The notes: generated by a model not told the origin, from the sequence alone. A stretch of 64,000 nucleotides of DNA from Chryseobacterium sp. E1 (GCA_019203745.1 CP078104.1:2702501-2766500); one strand, 5' to 3'. Positions 50,152 through 62,575 are shown, numbered from the stretch's first letter. A program made the numbers and translations.

Positions 50152-50583
50152 TTATTTTACGGCAGTTTTCATTTGTGATTTTGCAATCACTTTATCATTC
50201 AGTCTGGTAACAATGTCTACCAGCGTCACACCCATTACTTCATTAAGGATTGTGACCTCGGATTTCAGCTGATCACCTGTTTCCGGCAATATTTCAGCTT
50301 CAAAAGATTTGATGGCCCCGATGTATCCTGTAGGAGCATCTTTTCCCAGCAGATAGTATTTATATCCGGTATGAAGTGCCACACTCTGTGCCTGATGTTC
50401 AATTAATCCTGAAGCCTGAAAAACTCCATCCTGAACAAAAAGGTTATCTTCTTTAATTTCAAATCCTGAAATAAGATGATTTTCTGAATATTCAGACAGT
50501 TCATGTACCATTACAAAAGGTGCCCTTTGCGGAATAAGGCTTTGTACAAAATCCTGATCGGATGTTGGCAGTCTGTTTTCCAT
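50152..50583 (-). CDS. Beta-hydroxyacyl-ACP dehydratase-like hotdog protein 2 of the dar block
   Basis: 143 residues from the start MENRLPTSDQDFVQSLIPQR, which overlaps the repaired DarB stop (TAATG at 50585-50581) and so fixes the start. It is a paralogue of the next gene: NLFVQDGVFQASGLIEHQAQSVALHTG aligns with the same region there. In place of PHREPM it has PQRAPFVMVHE, so the catalytic His is replaced by Gln. It may be a non-catalytic partner in a heterodimer. Confidence 0.8.
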   Translation of the reverse strand: MENRLPTSDQDFVQSLIPQRAPFVMVHELSEYSENHLISGFEIKEDNLFVQDGVFQASGLIEHQAQSVALHTGYKYYLLGKDAPTGYIGAIKSFEAEILPETGDQLKSEVTILNEVMGVTLVDIVTRLNDKVIAKSQMKTAVK

Positions 50584-51720
50584 TAGCACACTGTTAATAA
50601 AGCACAAGAATAAGCGAATCTTCCACTTTCAGGTACACAAAGAAGTACTTTTTCTCCTTTTTCAGAGTTCCTGAGTTCAATAATTCTTCCAAAGCTATAA
50701 AGATGGAGCCAGCCCCGATATTTCCAACGTCAGAAAGGTTGTAGAACCATTTTTCTGCAGGGAAGTCCATTCCTTTTTTAGCAAATTCGTCTTTCAGGCC
50801 GTCCTTAAAATAGCCTGAAGAGATATGCGCCAATACGTGGTCAATTTTTTCAGGATCCAAATTATGTTTGTCAAAAGAAGCTCTTAAACTCTCCGCTCCT
50901 TTTACTAAGATATATTTGTCCAGGATTTTGGTATCCTGTTTAATCGCAAAGATAGATTGTTTCAGCCACTCGTCTGAAGGGTAATCTGCCCATGATTTAA
51001 GGCTTCCGTCCTCCTGCTTGTCGCATCCTGCATACATACATGCCTCAATTTCGTGAGCATAGGAATAGAAATCAATAAATTCTATTTTCAGAGAGGTACT
51101 GTTTTCTCTTGGCTTGTTTTCCAATAAAAAGAGCCAGCTCCATCAGAAAGCATCCATCTCAGGAATTCTCTTTTGAATGCAATGATGGGCCTTTCTTCCA
51201 ATAGTATTAAATTTTCAGCTTCATGGTTGAATTTATCTGCGGTCATCCATGCAGACATCCTTTCAGAACCTGCACATACTGCATTTTCCTGTACTCCTGC
51301 TTTCACAGAAAGAAAACCGTAGTTCAGTGCATTCATTCCGGAGTTGCAGAGACCTGTAGCAGTATTGATTTCAATAGATTTTCCTATATTCAGTTCTCCG
51401 TGCACCATGGAAGCGTGTGATGGCTGTATCTGGTCCGGAGAAGTAGTTCCTACGGATAATAATTTCATATCTTCCTTTTTGAAATTTTCATCAAAAAGTC
51501 CTTCAATCGCTTTTGCTGTAAGCTGTGCATTGGTATGCGTAGGGTTTCCTTCTTTATCTAAAGCGTAATATCTTGTAGTAATTTTATTGTTTCTTAAAAT
51601 AAGCGATTTTGCTTTAGAAGGTGCGTCATTGATAAGCCCAAGATAAGTCTCCATTTCATCATTAGATACCGGCTCATTGGGTAAATATTTTGAAGCCTTT
51701 GTTATAAATACGTCGTACAT
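50583..51720 (-). CDS. darB: DarB, ketosynthase III-like enzyme of dialkylresorcinol synthesis (two indels)
   Basis: Condenses a beta-ketoacyl and an enoyl thioester to a cyclohexanedione, precursor of dialkylresorcinol. The start is MYDVFITKASKYLPNEPVSN. The active-site Cys is in NTATGLCNSGMNALNYG, His in LAHISSGYF and Asn in LSDVGNIGAGSIF. Breaks near 51135 and 50655 are repaired by single bases; the second restores LKKGEKVLLCVPESGRFAYS and the end ALLTVC at 50583. About 379 residues. It follows darA by one base. Confidence 0.93.
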
Positions 51721-51721
51721 T

Positions 51722-52633
51722 CTATTTTAAATTAATTCCTTGTAAATATCTTTTTTGTTTTTGTCTTTTAAACCAAAATATAGGGGTTGTGAGAAGGTGT
51801 AATACTAACACGACAGGTGAGATGATCCATATCGCAGCCATCAAATATACCTTAAAGAATTTTATCAGCAATGGACGTTTCTCTTTTTCTTGATAATCAG
51901 ATTAGACCATACTGTAAAAATCTTGTTTCCTACCTTTTCTACACGTACTAAAAACGGCCGGATCTCAATGGCTCCGTTTTTTACAAGATCAGGTTGTAAA
52001 CTTTCCAGACTGTTATTTTTAAAATGATTCTCAATAATCTTGCCGTACTTTACCGAACCTGCAATTTCTTCATCCGAAACTCCTGCAGCAGGAAGTAAGC
52101 CGGATTTCTCTTTCTGCCCTGTGGTCAGCCAGCGTAGAATAGTCAGTACACTGGTGTAATTGTCATGTCTGTCTACCAGTGCAATATTTCCAACAAGTTG
52201 AGCTTTTAAATCTCTTAGGTATATTTTCAGTTTCTCCTGGGAAAGCATCCACATATTTCGGGTTCCGGAAATAGTAACTACAGGGGTGTCTTTAAGAATG
52301 TTTTCTGCATAGCCACTCTTAAGGAATGAAATGATCGGGATAGATGGGGTAAGGTACCACACCTGATATCCGAACAGGATGAGATCATATTTTTTATTCA
52401 GTATTTCATCTGAAGGAGGGAAAATCTCTTTCGGAATCTGAAGATAAGACTCCGGGAAGGTATTGAAAAAACATCCCCGGCCATGGATAAGGAAAATCTT
52501 CTTTCAGCTTAATATTATAATAGGTAACGTCATATTCCTCCTTTTGAGTTTCAAAAGGCCTGGCAATATTTCTCACGATATCTTCAAGTTGCCCGGTTTG
52601 TGAATAATATATGACAAGTATATTTTTCTTCAT
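51722..52633 (-). CDS. darA: DarA, dialkylresorcinol condensing/aromatizing enzyme (indels)
   Basis: Partner of DarB; it is linked to converting the cyclohexanedione to the aromatic resorcinol. About 303 residues. The N-terminus MKKNILVIYYSQTGQLEDIV has a flavodoxin-like phosphate-binding loop (YSQTGQ). PYPWPGMFFQ and FGYQVWYLTPSIPI follow. Breaks lie near 52465, 52380 and 51880; the last, with one A, gives KKKEKRPLLIKFFKVYLM, a C-terminal membrane helix, ending GINLK at 51722. Confidence 0.92.
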
Positions 52634-52675
52634 TAGTTTTCTTTAGCGTTTACAAAAATATGTTTTTCATATTTA

Positions 52676-55600
52676 TTATTTAGTTTTAAATACTTTTATG
52701 GATTCAGAACTAAATTCTAATGTGTAATTTTCATTTTCAGATAAGGTGTTTTCTGTATTTACAAAAATAATGGTGTCCGGAAGTTCCTGAATTGTATTAC
52801 CTGTAAAACTGTCATCCGAAACCAGAAGTACATCAATCTTCTTATTTACTTCAGACAGCTCTTTGATATACTGTATCTTTCTTCTTTTAACAAGATAATT
52901 GTGTGCAGCTATTGTCTGTTTCTCATTATTTTTAATCAGAGAAAAAATTCTCCTGCCTGCCTGATATAAAGTCAGTAAAACATCTTTCTGGCCATAATCA
53001 TCTGCAATATGAAGAATATTGGCATCATTGGGAATGTGTTTGCTCAGTTCAAAATAGACTGATTTATTGGAGTAGAAGTCTTTTTTACTTCTTTCACCAC
53101 ATCTGTGTCTTTATACAAAAAGCTCAGGAATAAGATTTTCTTAAAATAATTCTCATCCTCAATTTCTTCTCTCAATTTAGCAAATTCTTTTCTGAAATAA
53201 GCATTGATCCTCTTTGTTCTTTCAGAATAGTTTTTACCGAAGCTCATATCATCCTTACTGATCCTGGTCCCTACTTTTACGGTAATGCTTCCGTCATAGA
53301 TAATGAAATCACCCTTCGGCAATACTTCAGAATTTCCGTGAATATAAAGTGGGAGAATGTCCAGATTAAATTGCTCGGCAAGATAAAATGCTCCTTTATG
53401 GAATCTCTTGACATCATTGGTATAAGAACGCTCTGCTTCAGGGAATACAACAAGAGAATAGCCCTGGTCAATTTTTTCTTTTAATTTCTCCATCCGTTTT
53501 CAATTCCCTGAGAAACAGGATAAAAGCCAAGTGCCTTTACCAGTTTTCCGAAGACTGGTGATTGGTATACCCAGTCATTAACGAGATAAATGATCTTATG
53601 GGTAGCCATTGCAATGGCAAGTGTATCCAGAAAAGAAGTATGATTGGCAATAATAACAGCGGGCTTGCTGAAATCTTCAGCCGTATTTCTGATCACTCTT
53701 TTTCTGACAAAAGGATTGGAATACAATACGGATGTTAAAAACCTGGCAAGAATTAATTTTATAATATCTAAGGTTCTTCCTTTGGTGTTTTTAATAAATA
53801 TGCTCCCGATGGCGGAAAATATCATCCCACCCAGTCCGTAATACAGGAATGAGAATACAGAGCTTAACAAAAGTCTCAATGTAATCGGGGAAAGTCCTTT
53901 CTTTGCCCGGTTGGTAATGAAAAATCTGAACCAGAACGGGTAGAGGGTAGAAGTAATGACGATTACGGAGAACATCCCGATCAATGCTACCAAAGCCAGG
54001 GAGTGTAAAGCGGGATGCTTGGCAAAAATCAGTGATCCGATGGAAAGGATGGTGGTAAAAACGGCAAGAATGATTGAAATTCTGTAAGTTGGCAGCTCAT
54101 TCTTTCCCGTTGTATGCTCTTTCTGCATTGCCTGAGTCAGGAAAATACTGAAATCATCTCCCACACCAAAAACCAAGGTACATACTACCGTACTGAAGAT
54201 ATTGAGCTCCAGCCCCAGGAAATAAAGAATTCCCGCAGTCACCACGCCCGTCAGAACAATAGGGAACATGGTCAGTATTGTCAGTTCAAAATTTCTGAAG
54301 AAGACAATAATCGTTAAAATGATGGCTAAAAGAGAATAATTGATCAGTGTATTGAAATCTCTTTTCAGCAGGCCAAGAAAGTTCTCGTTCATCTGCTGAC
54401 GGTCAATAGCCAGAGCATCATGTTTCTTCTCAATATCTTTGATGAAGGCATCTCTTTTGGTTTCATCTACCTTTACCACATTAGAAACGGTATAGAATCC
54501 ATTTTCGTTGCTCATAAACTCAGAGATTTGAAGGGCTTTTACCTTTTCATAATCTTTCAGACTTAAAGGAGTGTAATTTTTATTTAAAACTTCGCTGAAA
54601 TTATCAAAAGCTGAACTGTTGAAACCCAATTTATTTCCATTGCCAACCAGCTCGGAAATGGTCTCGTTCTTTTACTGTCGTTCCAGAAGTCTTTCCATGC
54701 CTCAATTTTCTTTTGCTGATCCTTTTCAGAAAGAACAACGCTTCCGATGGAATTATAACTTAAGATTTTACCTTCCTTTTTCTCCTTTTCAAGAAAATTG
54801 CTCAGCTCAGAATTACGGGCTAATGCTTCTTCTTCCGAATTTCCGTAAGAAATCGTATAAATAGACTTTGAGGTGATGTCCGAAAGCTTCTGAAGTTTCG
54901 CTTCACTGATCTTTAATTCTTTCGGAATATAGTTCAGATCACCAATGTCTTCATTGAATCCCACATGTCTGAAGTCAAAAAGACAAGCAAGAATAATAAC
55001 AGAGCAGCCGATAATCAGTGGTTTATTTTTTTCATACGGATATGATCCGATTTTATCGATAAAGTTGGTATTGAGATTTTCTCCCTTTTCTTTAGGTTTA
55101 TACAATTGAGGAACAATAATCAGAGCTGTAAAGGAAGATAGAATTACTGTGATGGCTGCAAAAAGTCCCAGATCTTTCAAAGCTTCAGAACGTACAAATA
55201 CAAGGCAAAGAAAAGAAACTGCAGTGGTTGCACTACTCAGGATAATAGGCTGGGTAATTTCTTTGTAAAGCTCTTCAATATTGTTATTGTGCTTATAGTG
55301 CGTCAGGATATGCAGGGCGTAATCTATCGTAATCCCGATCAGAATAGCGCCCACACTTAATGAGATGGCCGAAATTTTATCCTTAATGAAATATAATACC
55401 AGCAAGGCAAGCAATACGGAAAATACCGTCGGTAAGAAAACAATGATCGGGGTAAAAAAGTTCCTGAAATAATAGATCAGAAGTACCAGAAGCACTGTCA
55501 TGGAGATGACAACCGTATTCTGGATATCTTTTTTGATTTGCTGGGCATTGGCTACTGCAATCACCGGAGAACCAAAATAGCTGATTTCCGTTTTCCTTTA

Positions 55601-56324
55601 AACTGTTTGTTGAGACTGTCTTTTATGGTATTGAGCTGATCTACAAAAAATTCATTAGCCTTTGTGTCATTGCTTTTTTTTTTCGGATCAATGAAAAGCA
55701 GAAGATTTTTTCCGTCTTTGGTTACAATATAACTGTCTTCCAGTTTAAAATCCTTACTGATATTTAATGCGTTTAACTTCTTGATGCCCAAAAAGTAAGT
55801 CCCAAAGGATCCTTTTTGATGAATTCCTTGGTAACAAGGCTTGTAGGAGATGCCAGTGAGATGTAGTTGTTCTCCACCTGCCGGGCAATGCTGTCTTTAC
55901 TGATTTTCCGGTCTATCTCTTTGTAATCTTCGGCATTCAGAAACAGAGGTAAATTCTGATTGACAAAATCAAATGTTTCTGAGATTTCATTATCATTTAC
56001 CTTTCCCTGAACGGAGCTTATATATTTTTGTAAAGGTTCTGTTTTCTGTAAAAAAGTATCTGCTGTTTCAGAGAGCTGGAAGCTGTCTTCATTAGATTTA
56101 TTTTCTATAATGACAATGATCTTGTCTGAAAAATTGAGCTGCTTGAGAACCTTCGCCGTAAGATCTGATTTTTCATTTTTAGGGATGATCTGATTGATAT
56201 CTTCCTCAAAATTGATTTTTGAAGCAAAGAATAAACATAATGTGGCAATTCCCAGTGCTGTAAATACAGAGAGAACTTTATTTTTGGAAATCAGATAATA
56301 TAAAAATATAAAAAAGCGATGCAT
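52676..56324 (-). CDS. MMPL/RND transporter fused to PlsC acyltransferase and a C-terminal Rossmann-like domain (five indels)
   Basis: About 1216 residues in one gene after repair. The start is MHRFFIFLYYLISKNKVLSV. Residues 1-770 are an RND exporter: periplasmic loops (INFEEDINQIIPKNEKSD) and two sets of helices, the first with GAILIGITIDYALHILTHY, the second with FGVGDDFSIFLTQAM. Residues from about 870 are a 1-acylglycerol-phosphate acyltransferase-like domain: IANHTSFLDTLA (HX4D) and VVFPEAERSYTNDVKRFHKGAF. The last 130 residues (ILHIADDYGQKDVLLTLYQAG) look like a degenerate SAM-methyltransferase fold. Breaks lie near 55790, 55563, 54610, 53487 and 53068. It is the first gene of the dar operon. 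Confidence 0.88.
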
Positions 56325-56343
56325 TGCATTTGGATCAAGTCTA

Positions 56344-56372
56344 CAAATTTAAATTTTTAAGAATTAGTGCAA
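56344..56372 (-). promoter_or_regulatory. Promoter of the dar operon
   Basis: On the minus strand, TTG (56372-56370), an 18-base spacer, then TAAATTTG (56351-56344). The start codon of the transporter gene is 20 bases further on, leaving a leader of about 13 bases. Confidence 0.6.
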
Positions 56373-56516
56373 AATACTTAGACCATAAGTTTTGGCTGAA
56401 AATCAATAAAATATTCTAGGAAGAATGAAAAAAATTCTACTTTTGCAAAAGTTCCCTTTAGTATAATGTATTTTAAATCACAATTATTATTAAGAAAATA
56501 AGAATCTGTTTTAGAT

Positions 56517-57526
56517 ATGTTGAAAAGAAATGATGAAAAAATAAACGGATTTCTATTTGTAATAGTGCTTCCGTTTCTCCTGTTTGCCATGTCCTATTAC
56601 GGGTTCGAATCCTCCTATACAAGATTAAAAAACTCAGAGAGAACACCGGACTTCTTATTTTCATCCGTATATGCTTACAGGGTGATTCCCAATTATCTCA
56701 GTGTGCAGATGACGGATCTGATGTATTATCTGATCAATGGTCCATTGGCGTTTTTTAAAGATTTTTTATCCAAGAACGGAACTCCCTTTTATCATGGGTT
56801 GTTTCTGATGAATAGTGTGTTCTTTATTTTATGTTCATGGGTTTTAAACTCTATATTTAAGCTTAAAGCAGCAGGGTTTCTTTTGAACCTGAATGCAAGA
56901 AGAATTATCCATCTTTTATCGGTCTTCTTTATTGTTATTACGCAGTATGCACCTACCAACTGTGATACCATTGCCCTTTTCTGCTATCTGACAGGAGTGC
57001 TGTTCACACTGAAGTATCTGCATGCTCACAAGAATATTTTCTTTTATCTTCTGATTGTGCTCATAGGGATTTCTACATTCGTAAGGGAAACGGCATGTAT
57101 TAATATTGCTTTTTCGCAGCGGTATTCTTCAGCATTGATGACCTGAAAAAGGAAACTATCAAATCATCTGGAAAATCATTCCTCTTGTTATTGCCTTTCT
57201 TGTTCCGTATCTGGGACTGAGGGCGATGTTGGTGCAGGAAGAAACTACTTTTGTAGAAGGTTTTTATATCAACAGAAACTTTTCAAGCCCTTTTAATCTT
57301 GCAGGGTTGCTTTTTGCGGCAGTTGTTTTATATTTTTATACAGGCTCTGTACAGATGAAGAAAACAGAATCGTTTTCAGAAAATATCTTTTTTTTTCCGT
57401 TCCGTATCTTCTTATGATTACCTTAGTGGGGCTTTTTTGGGAAGTAAGGCTTTTTTTGCCTTTGATTCTGACCGGAATCATAACAGCGTATCATCAGTTT
57501 AAAAAACATCAGAGATTAAATCATGA
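56517..57526 (+). CDS. Polytopic membrane protein, polysaccharide-synthesis type (three indels)
   Basis: About 337 residues, eight or more hydrophobic helices, starting MLKRNDEKINGFLFVIVLP. Breaks near 57110 (NIAFFAAVFFSIDDLKK), 57158 and 57392 (IFFFSVPYLLMIT) are single-base. The repaired end QFKKTSEIKS overlaps the next start (ATGA at 57523), so the two are coupled. No catalytic motif is recognised. The pairing with an EpsG-like gene suggests a role in surface polysaccharide or glycolipid synthesis. A TACTTTTG element at 56438-56445 may be its promoter. Confidence 0.7.
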
Positions 57527-58660
57527 GTTTATTACACCCATATTATCTAGTTGCGATTGTCTATATGCTGTTCTTCAGTATTCAGGAAGTTTTTGGCAAA
57601 AAAGTAGATAAAAAATGGTTCTGGTTCCTGGCAGTTTATTTTATTATTATTGTCGGGCTCCGGGATGATGTTGGTCCGGATTATGGAAGTTACAAGGAAT
57701 TTACATCTATTCCGATACCAAAAGCTATTACAGTATTTTCATGAAGATGCTCCATATGGATGGTTCGGAGACGCTGGATGTGGAATGGCTTTATACGCTG
57801 ATCAATAAGGTTCTGCTGAATATTTTTGATGCGCCGTTCTATATGCTGACCTTCGTTATTGCTATTTTTGCCATGATATTCAAGGTTGAATATACGGAAG
57901 ATAATACTTTTTATCCCTTTACCTTTACCCTGTTTATGTTTATTCCCAATTTCTTTATCGGGGAAAGTGGTCAGATCAGGCAAAACCTTGGAACGTTCAT
58001 TGTTTATTTTGCCATACGGTATATCAAGGAAAGAAAGCTCTGGCATTATTTATTCTTTATATTTATAGGTTCCGGTATCCATAGTGTTTGTTATCTGTTC
58101 CTGCCTATGTACTGGCTGGCCCGTGTTCCGTTGAATAAGACGATCATGCTTATTATGATCATTGGCTCGGTTTTCTTGTCTCCGTTTGAGGTCTATAAAT
58201 CTTTTGGAGGATTTTTAGATGGTATGGCATCGGATATTGAGCTGATTGAAGGGTTTAACGGATATATGAATGAAAGCATACAGCGTTTGAATGGTGGAAT
58301 CGGAATTCCTGAGGTAATGATGGCTATCCTTACCTTTTTCTCTTTGCCTTTGACAATAAAATGATAGAGAAGTATCCCTATTACGAGTACCATAGAAACT
58401 ATGCCGTGATTGGGATTTGCTTATATTTTATCTTTAGAAATAACCCTATCTTTTCATCAAGGCTTGCCGGTGCATTCATCGGATTCTCGTATATCATCAT
58501 ACCAAATGCCATGTATGTTGTTTCAGCAAAAACGAAAAGTCTGATCTATACATTTATCATTTCACTGGTCGTCTTCAATTTTGTTGTCTTTTCGATCTTC
58601 AATAATATTAAAGCTGGACGATTCTCTATAGAAGGATACAAGAATCATATACTTCCATAA
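57523..58660 (+). CDS. EpsG-family membrane protein (two indels)
   Basis: About 379 residues with some ten membrane helices. GLRDDVGPDYGSYKEFY near residue 45 is the typical EpsG signature after the second helix, and FFIGESGQIRQNLGTFIVYFAIRYI is the conserved middle. One T is missing near 57693 (KEFYIYSDTKSYYSIF) and one base near 58345. EpsG proteins take part in exopolysaccharide chain assembly, perhaps as polymerase. No glycosyltransferases are adjacent, which is unusual. Confidence 0.8.
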
Positions 58661-58689
58661 TATTTTTTCAAAAGATTTTAATACATAAT

Positions 58690-58717
58690 AAGGCAGCTGA
58701 TAAGCTGTCTTTTCTTT
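58690..58717 (+). terminator. Terminator after epsG-like gene
   Basis: AGGCAGCT pairs with AGCTGTCT (one G-U), and a T-rich tract follows. Confidence 0.65.
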
Positions 58718-58871
58718 TGTACAGGTGTTTTTGCATTGTGAAGATTATTGGTTTTTATTTTGAGTTATTATTGTCATAATTTAAATATGTTGTTTTTATT
58801 TAAAAATAAATCTATTTTTATTGATGTAGGCTTAAAAATTGTATTTTGCTAAAGACACACAAATCCATAAA

Positions 58872-61800
58872 TATGAAAAGGTTAGCTGAAAAATTAGCGG
58901 CATTCATTTGCCTGATCGTAATGGCAGTTGGTTTTAAAGGAAATATAGTTTCAAAACGGAATTTTCTTTCGGGCAAGACTTTCGATGGTGTATCAACCAT
59001 AAAAAAGCAGATTCACTTGTAGTACCGGGAAATAAGTATAGAACTGGATTACTGGTTCCGGATTGGAAAAAGGCTCCCAACAGTTATATTTTCGATATTG
59101 CACAGAACAGTGAAGGACTGTTGATTCCTGTAAGAAAAGCATATGCAATGTGGGAAGGAGGAGGCTACATTAATGGTAATGGGATTCCTGGGGCCTGTGA
59201 CGGCAGATGTATTATGGGAAGATGATCATGGGCTGATAAAGTCGGGAACAAACTATGCTTTAGAGATTGTAGATTCCGGACAGAGTGCAAAAATAAAAGT
59301 GCCCATCAATAAAGCAAAAAAAGGAAATGCTGTAATAGCCCTAAAAGTAAATGGTGAGATTTACTGGAGCTGGCATATCTGGGTGACAGACGATCCTACG
59401 AATGGCTCCACTTACAAAAGCTTTAACAATATTAAAAGAATGAAAGCTGATGGAACGGTTGAGCCCATCCCGGATTCTGACTGGAAATGGATGGACAGGA
59501 ATTTGGGGGCATTGACGAGTTCTATGACTTCATCAGACTGGAACAGAAATATCGGACTTCTTTATCAGTGGGGAAGAAAAGATCCTATTCCGCCATTAGT
59601 GACAAGAGGAAATGACTTCTATGAGGTTTCCGGATCTGTGGGACGCATCAGGCATCGGGGAGCAAAGAATATGACCGGCGCAATAAGTATTGATGATCTC
59701 AGGAAGTTTGTTCTACTTTCCAGTGCTGAGGTCAGCAGCAATATAAGACTTGCAGTGAAAAACCCTTTGAGCCTTATTTATGTGAATAAAGATGATAATA
59801 CGGGTCAGGCCTATTACAATAACAACGTTAATCTCCCTGTTAATTGGTTTGGCAGATCCACAAGTCTGCCGAATAACAGGCTTCCTGAACTTAATCTCTG
59901 GTCTGATAATGCACAGGGCAAAATTGAAACAGTTTATAATACGGACGACAAGGCCAAACCTTACCGGGATAAATCTCCTTATGACCCCTGTCCGAACGGC
60001 TGGCGCATCCCTTCTGTATTGGTAGCCAATTTGGCATCTCCTTCCTATATTGACGATATCCGGATAGATTTTTCACCTTTCGGGGTTAAAACAAATACGG
60101 CTAAAAATATTTTTGAAACCAATAAATATCATATTGTAAAACCTACTGATGCCGGAGTTCCCGGCTTTATGACAGGGTTTAAAGTGTATCCCAATATTGG
60201 GTTCGATCTGTCTGCTGCCGGTGGGAATAAATGGGGATTTTTCCAGGAACAGGACAGCTGATCAGAGGAGCACACTTAGGGCAGTATAGTGATCAGCATC
60301 ATATTGCATTGTGGACAGCAACAATGACCCGGCATTTTGATACCTCACCGGCAGTAAGCGTGAGAGGGCTGTCAATGATCCCTGATAAAACCCAGCCTGA
60401 TGTTCCGGATTCCAATTATCCTGATATCAAAGGAAGATATTACTATTTTCCTCTTTCCGGAATGTATACTTCAGATGCCAACGGATGCAGATGTATCAAA
60501 GATCCGCTGTATGTTGTGAATGATTATGATTTCCCTACAGAATACTTACCTCGGCTGCGGAATACAGAGAAGGTCTGAATAACCCCAATACTTATCAGAT
60601 CGTAAAAGGCGGATCATCTTCCGTTATAGAAATACCTGTGAGTAAAGCATTTTCGGTTCAAAGCCAGTTGCTTGATAATACGGATGTTTTAAACCCTTCA
60701 AATTTTAATAATTTAAAAGCAAATATACTATGGACCACGAATACAGGCCTTATCAGTAAGGTTTCAATGGTCAATTCATCCCCATCTTCACTCCAGGATT
60801 TGACAAATTCCAGAATCTCCGTGGAAATAGCTCCCAACCAAAGTGGAAATGCCGTCGTGACTCTACATAACGGCAGTATCTCTGCTCCTGTATACTGGAG
60901 CTGGCATATCTGGGTGACGGATACTCCTATAACCGGCTATACTTATACAACAGAGGCTCCGGTAGCCACAGCAGTGAACTATATAAACTATGTAAACAAA
61001 GCAGATGTTGTATTGCAGACCACGTTTATGGATCGTGATATGGGCGCTGTAAATGTTTTTCCCAATGTGGTAAATCCTCTTTCTCCTACATCGGAAGAAT
61101 TGACAAGGATACGGGCTTCTGCAGGAATGCATTACCAATGGGGCAGGAAAGATCCGCTTCCTGTATTTCAGAATATTGATAATAAAAGTTTCTTTAATTT
61201 GTTTTTAGGGACAGTAGTGGCTAACGGAGCGGTTTCTTATACCACACTTACTCCTGATGCTTACAATAATTTGTCAGGAACTTATATCGTTCCTTATAAT
61301 ACTTATGCTGCATCATCCGGAGTACAGGCTACAGATAAACCGGCAGACAAAATTTCTAAAATATTGTCTTATTCCGTTAAAAATCCTTTAGTCTATATGA
61401 TCCCGAGTACTTTTGCTCCTTTTAACAGTGCGGTGCCTAATTATACAAACGGGACAGACTGGCTAGGGGCAGAGCCCAACCTTGAATTAGACAGATGGGG
61501 AAGAGGAGGTGAGAAATCTCCGTTTGATCCTTGTCCGGAAGGGTGGAGAATTCCGGATGTGATGGATGTGGCATTGGTTTCAGGTTCAGATTTCGGTCAG
61601 ACCCCTTGGTATAAAAAAAAGATAAAAATATAGCAACCTCATACAGCGTAACAACAGATTATTCAGGAACCAGAGTCAGGCATCCTTCCAATACATCTAC
61701 TATGGGATATATATTTAGCAGCCCGGTGTATCCTGTAGGTAATTATCCGGATTCCGGCTCAAGGGGATTTAGAAGCGTAATTGCTAATCAGTCTCCACAA

Positions 61801-62304
61801 GGAATCTTTAATAGTATTAATTTTCAATATTTTGGGGTTTGGACCGGAGCTTTGACTTCAAATTATCTGGGAAGGCCTGTAAATATACTTTTCGATGCAG
61901 CCTCCGCAACAAACAGGTTTATGGCCTATCATGATAATAATGATCCGTACTTCGGAATGGGATGCCGGTGCGTGAAAATAAAGTATGATGCCAATGGAAA
62001 CGAAGAAGGACCTGTCTCAAGAAATGGTATTGTGCCTGTCAATCAGACATTAGGTACGGCAAGTGCCGAAGCAAAAACTGCAGAGGATGAAATTTCTTTT
62101 TATCCTAACCCGGTATTGGGGATTCTTCACATAAAAGCTTCGCAAAACAAAGATTATTATTATCAGATCTATAATGCATTAGGCCAGCTTGTGAAATCAG
62201 GAAAGTTTGTTAATAATCAGGCAGATGTATCATCATTAAGTGAAGGTGTTTATTTGATCAGGATAAATAATTCTGAAGCAGTTGAGAAAATTATAAAACG
62301 CTAG
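58872..62304 (+). CDS. Very large type IX secreted protein with duplicated FISUMP-like modules (several indels)
   Basis: About 1144 residues after repair. The start is MKRLAEKLAAFICLIVMAVG. Two similar modules of about 450 residues share marker motifs in the same order: module 1 (about 59020-60500) has YWSWHIWVTDDP, LLYQWGRKDPIP, DPCPNGWRIP and GCRCIKD; module 2 (about 60560-62000) has YWSWHIWVTDTP, MHYQWGRKDPLP, DPCPEGWRIP and GCRCVKI. The C-terminus ISFYPNPVLGILHI ... VEKIIKR is a type A T9SS sorting domain. Breaks lie near 58945, 59190, 60235, 60555 and 61615. Probably a surface or secreted adhesin-like protein. Confidence 0.88.
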
Positions 62305-62549
62305 AGTATTAAAAGTAATAAAAACAGTGAATTAGTATGTCTGTTCCATTGTTTTGTAATGAAGCATATTTTGCATCTATGACGACTGATGAAAAATTCT
62401 ATATCATTAATATCTGTACGTTAATAACCGGCTAAACCATACAGTACAAAGGACTTGATTCCTTTATACAGTGTTGCGGGAACGGTTGGCGAACAGCTTT
62501 AATTGTTAAATTAAAACCTTTTTACAAAAAGTATATAATAAAAAAGCTT

Positions 62550-62557
62550 TACTTTTG
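62550..62557 (+). promoter_or_regulatory. -7 element of topA
   Basis: TACTTTTG fits TAnnTTTG, 18 bases before the ATG at 62576. No clear TTG partner is seen at the expected distance. The preceding 62305-62549 has no gene. Confidence 0.4.
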
Positions 62558-62575
62558 CAAAAATTTTTAGTTAGA

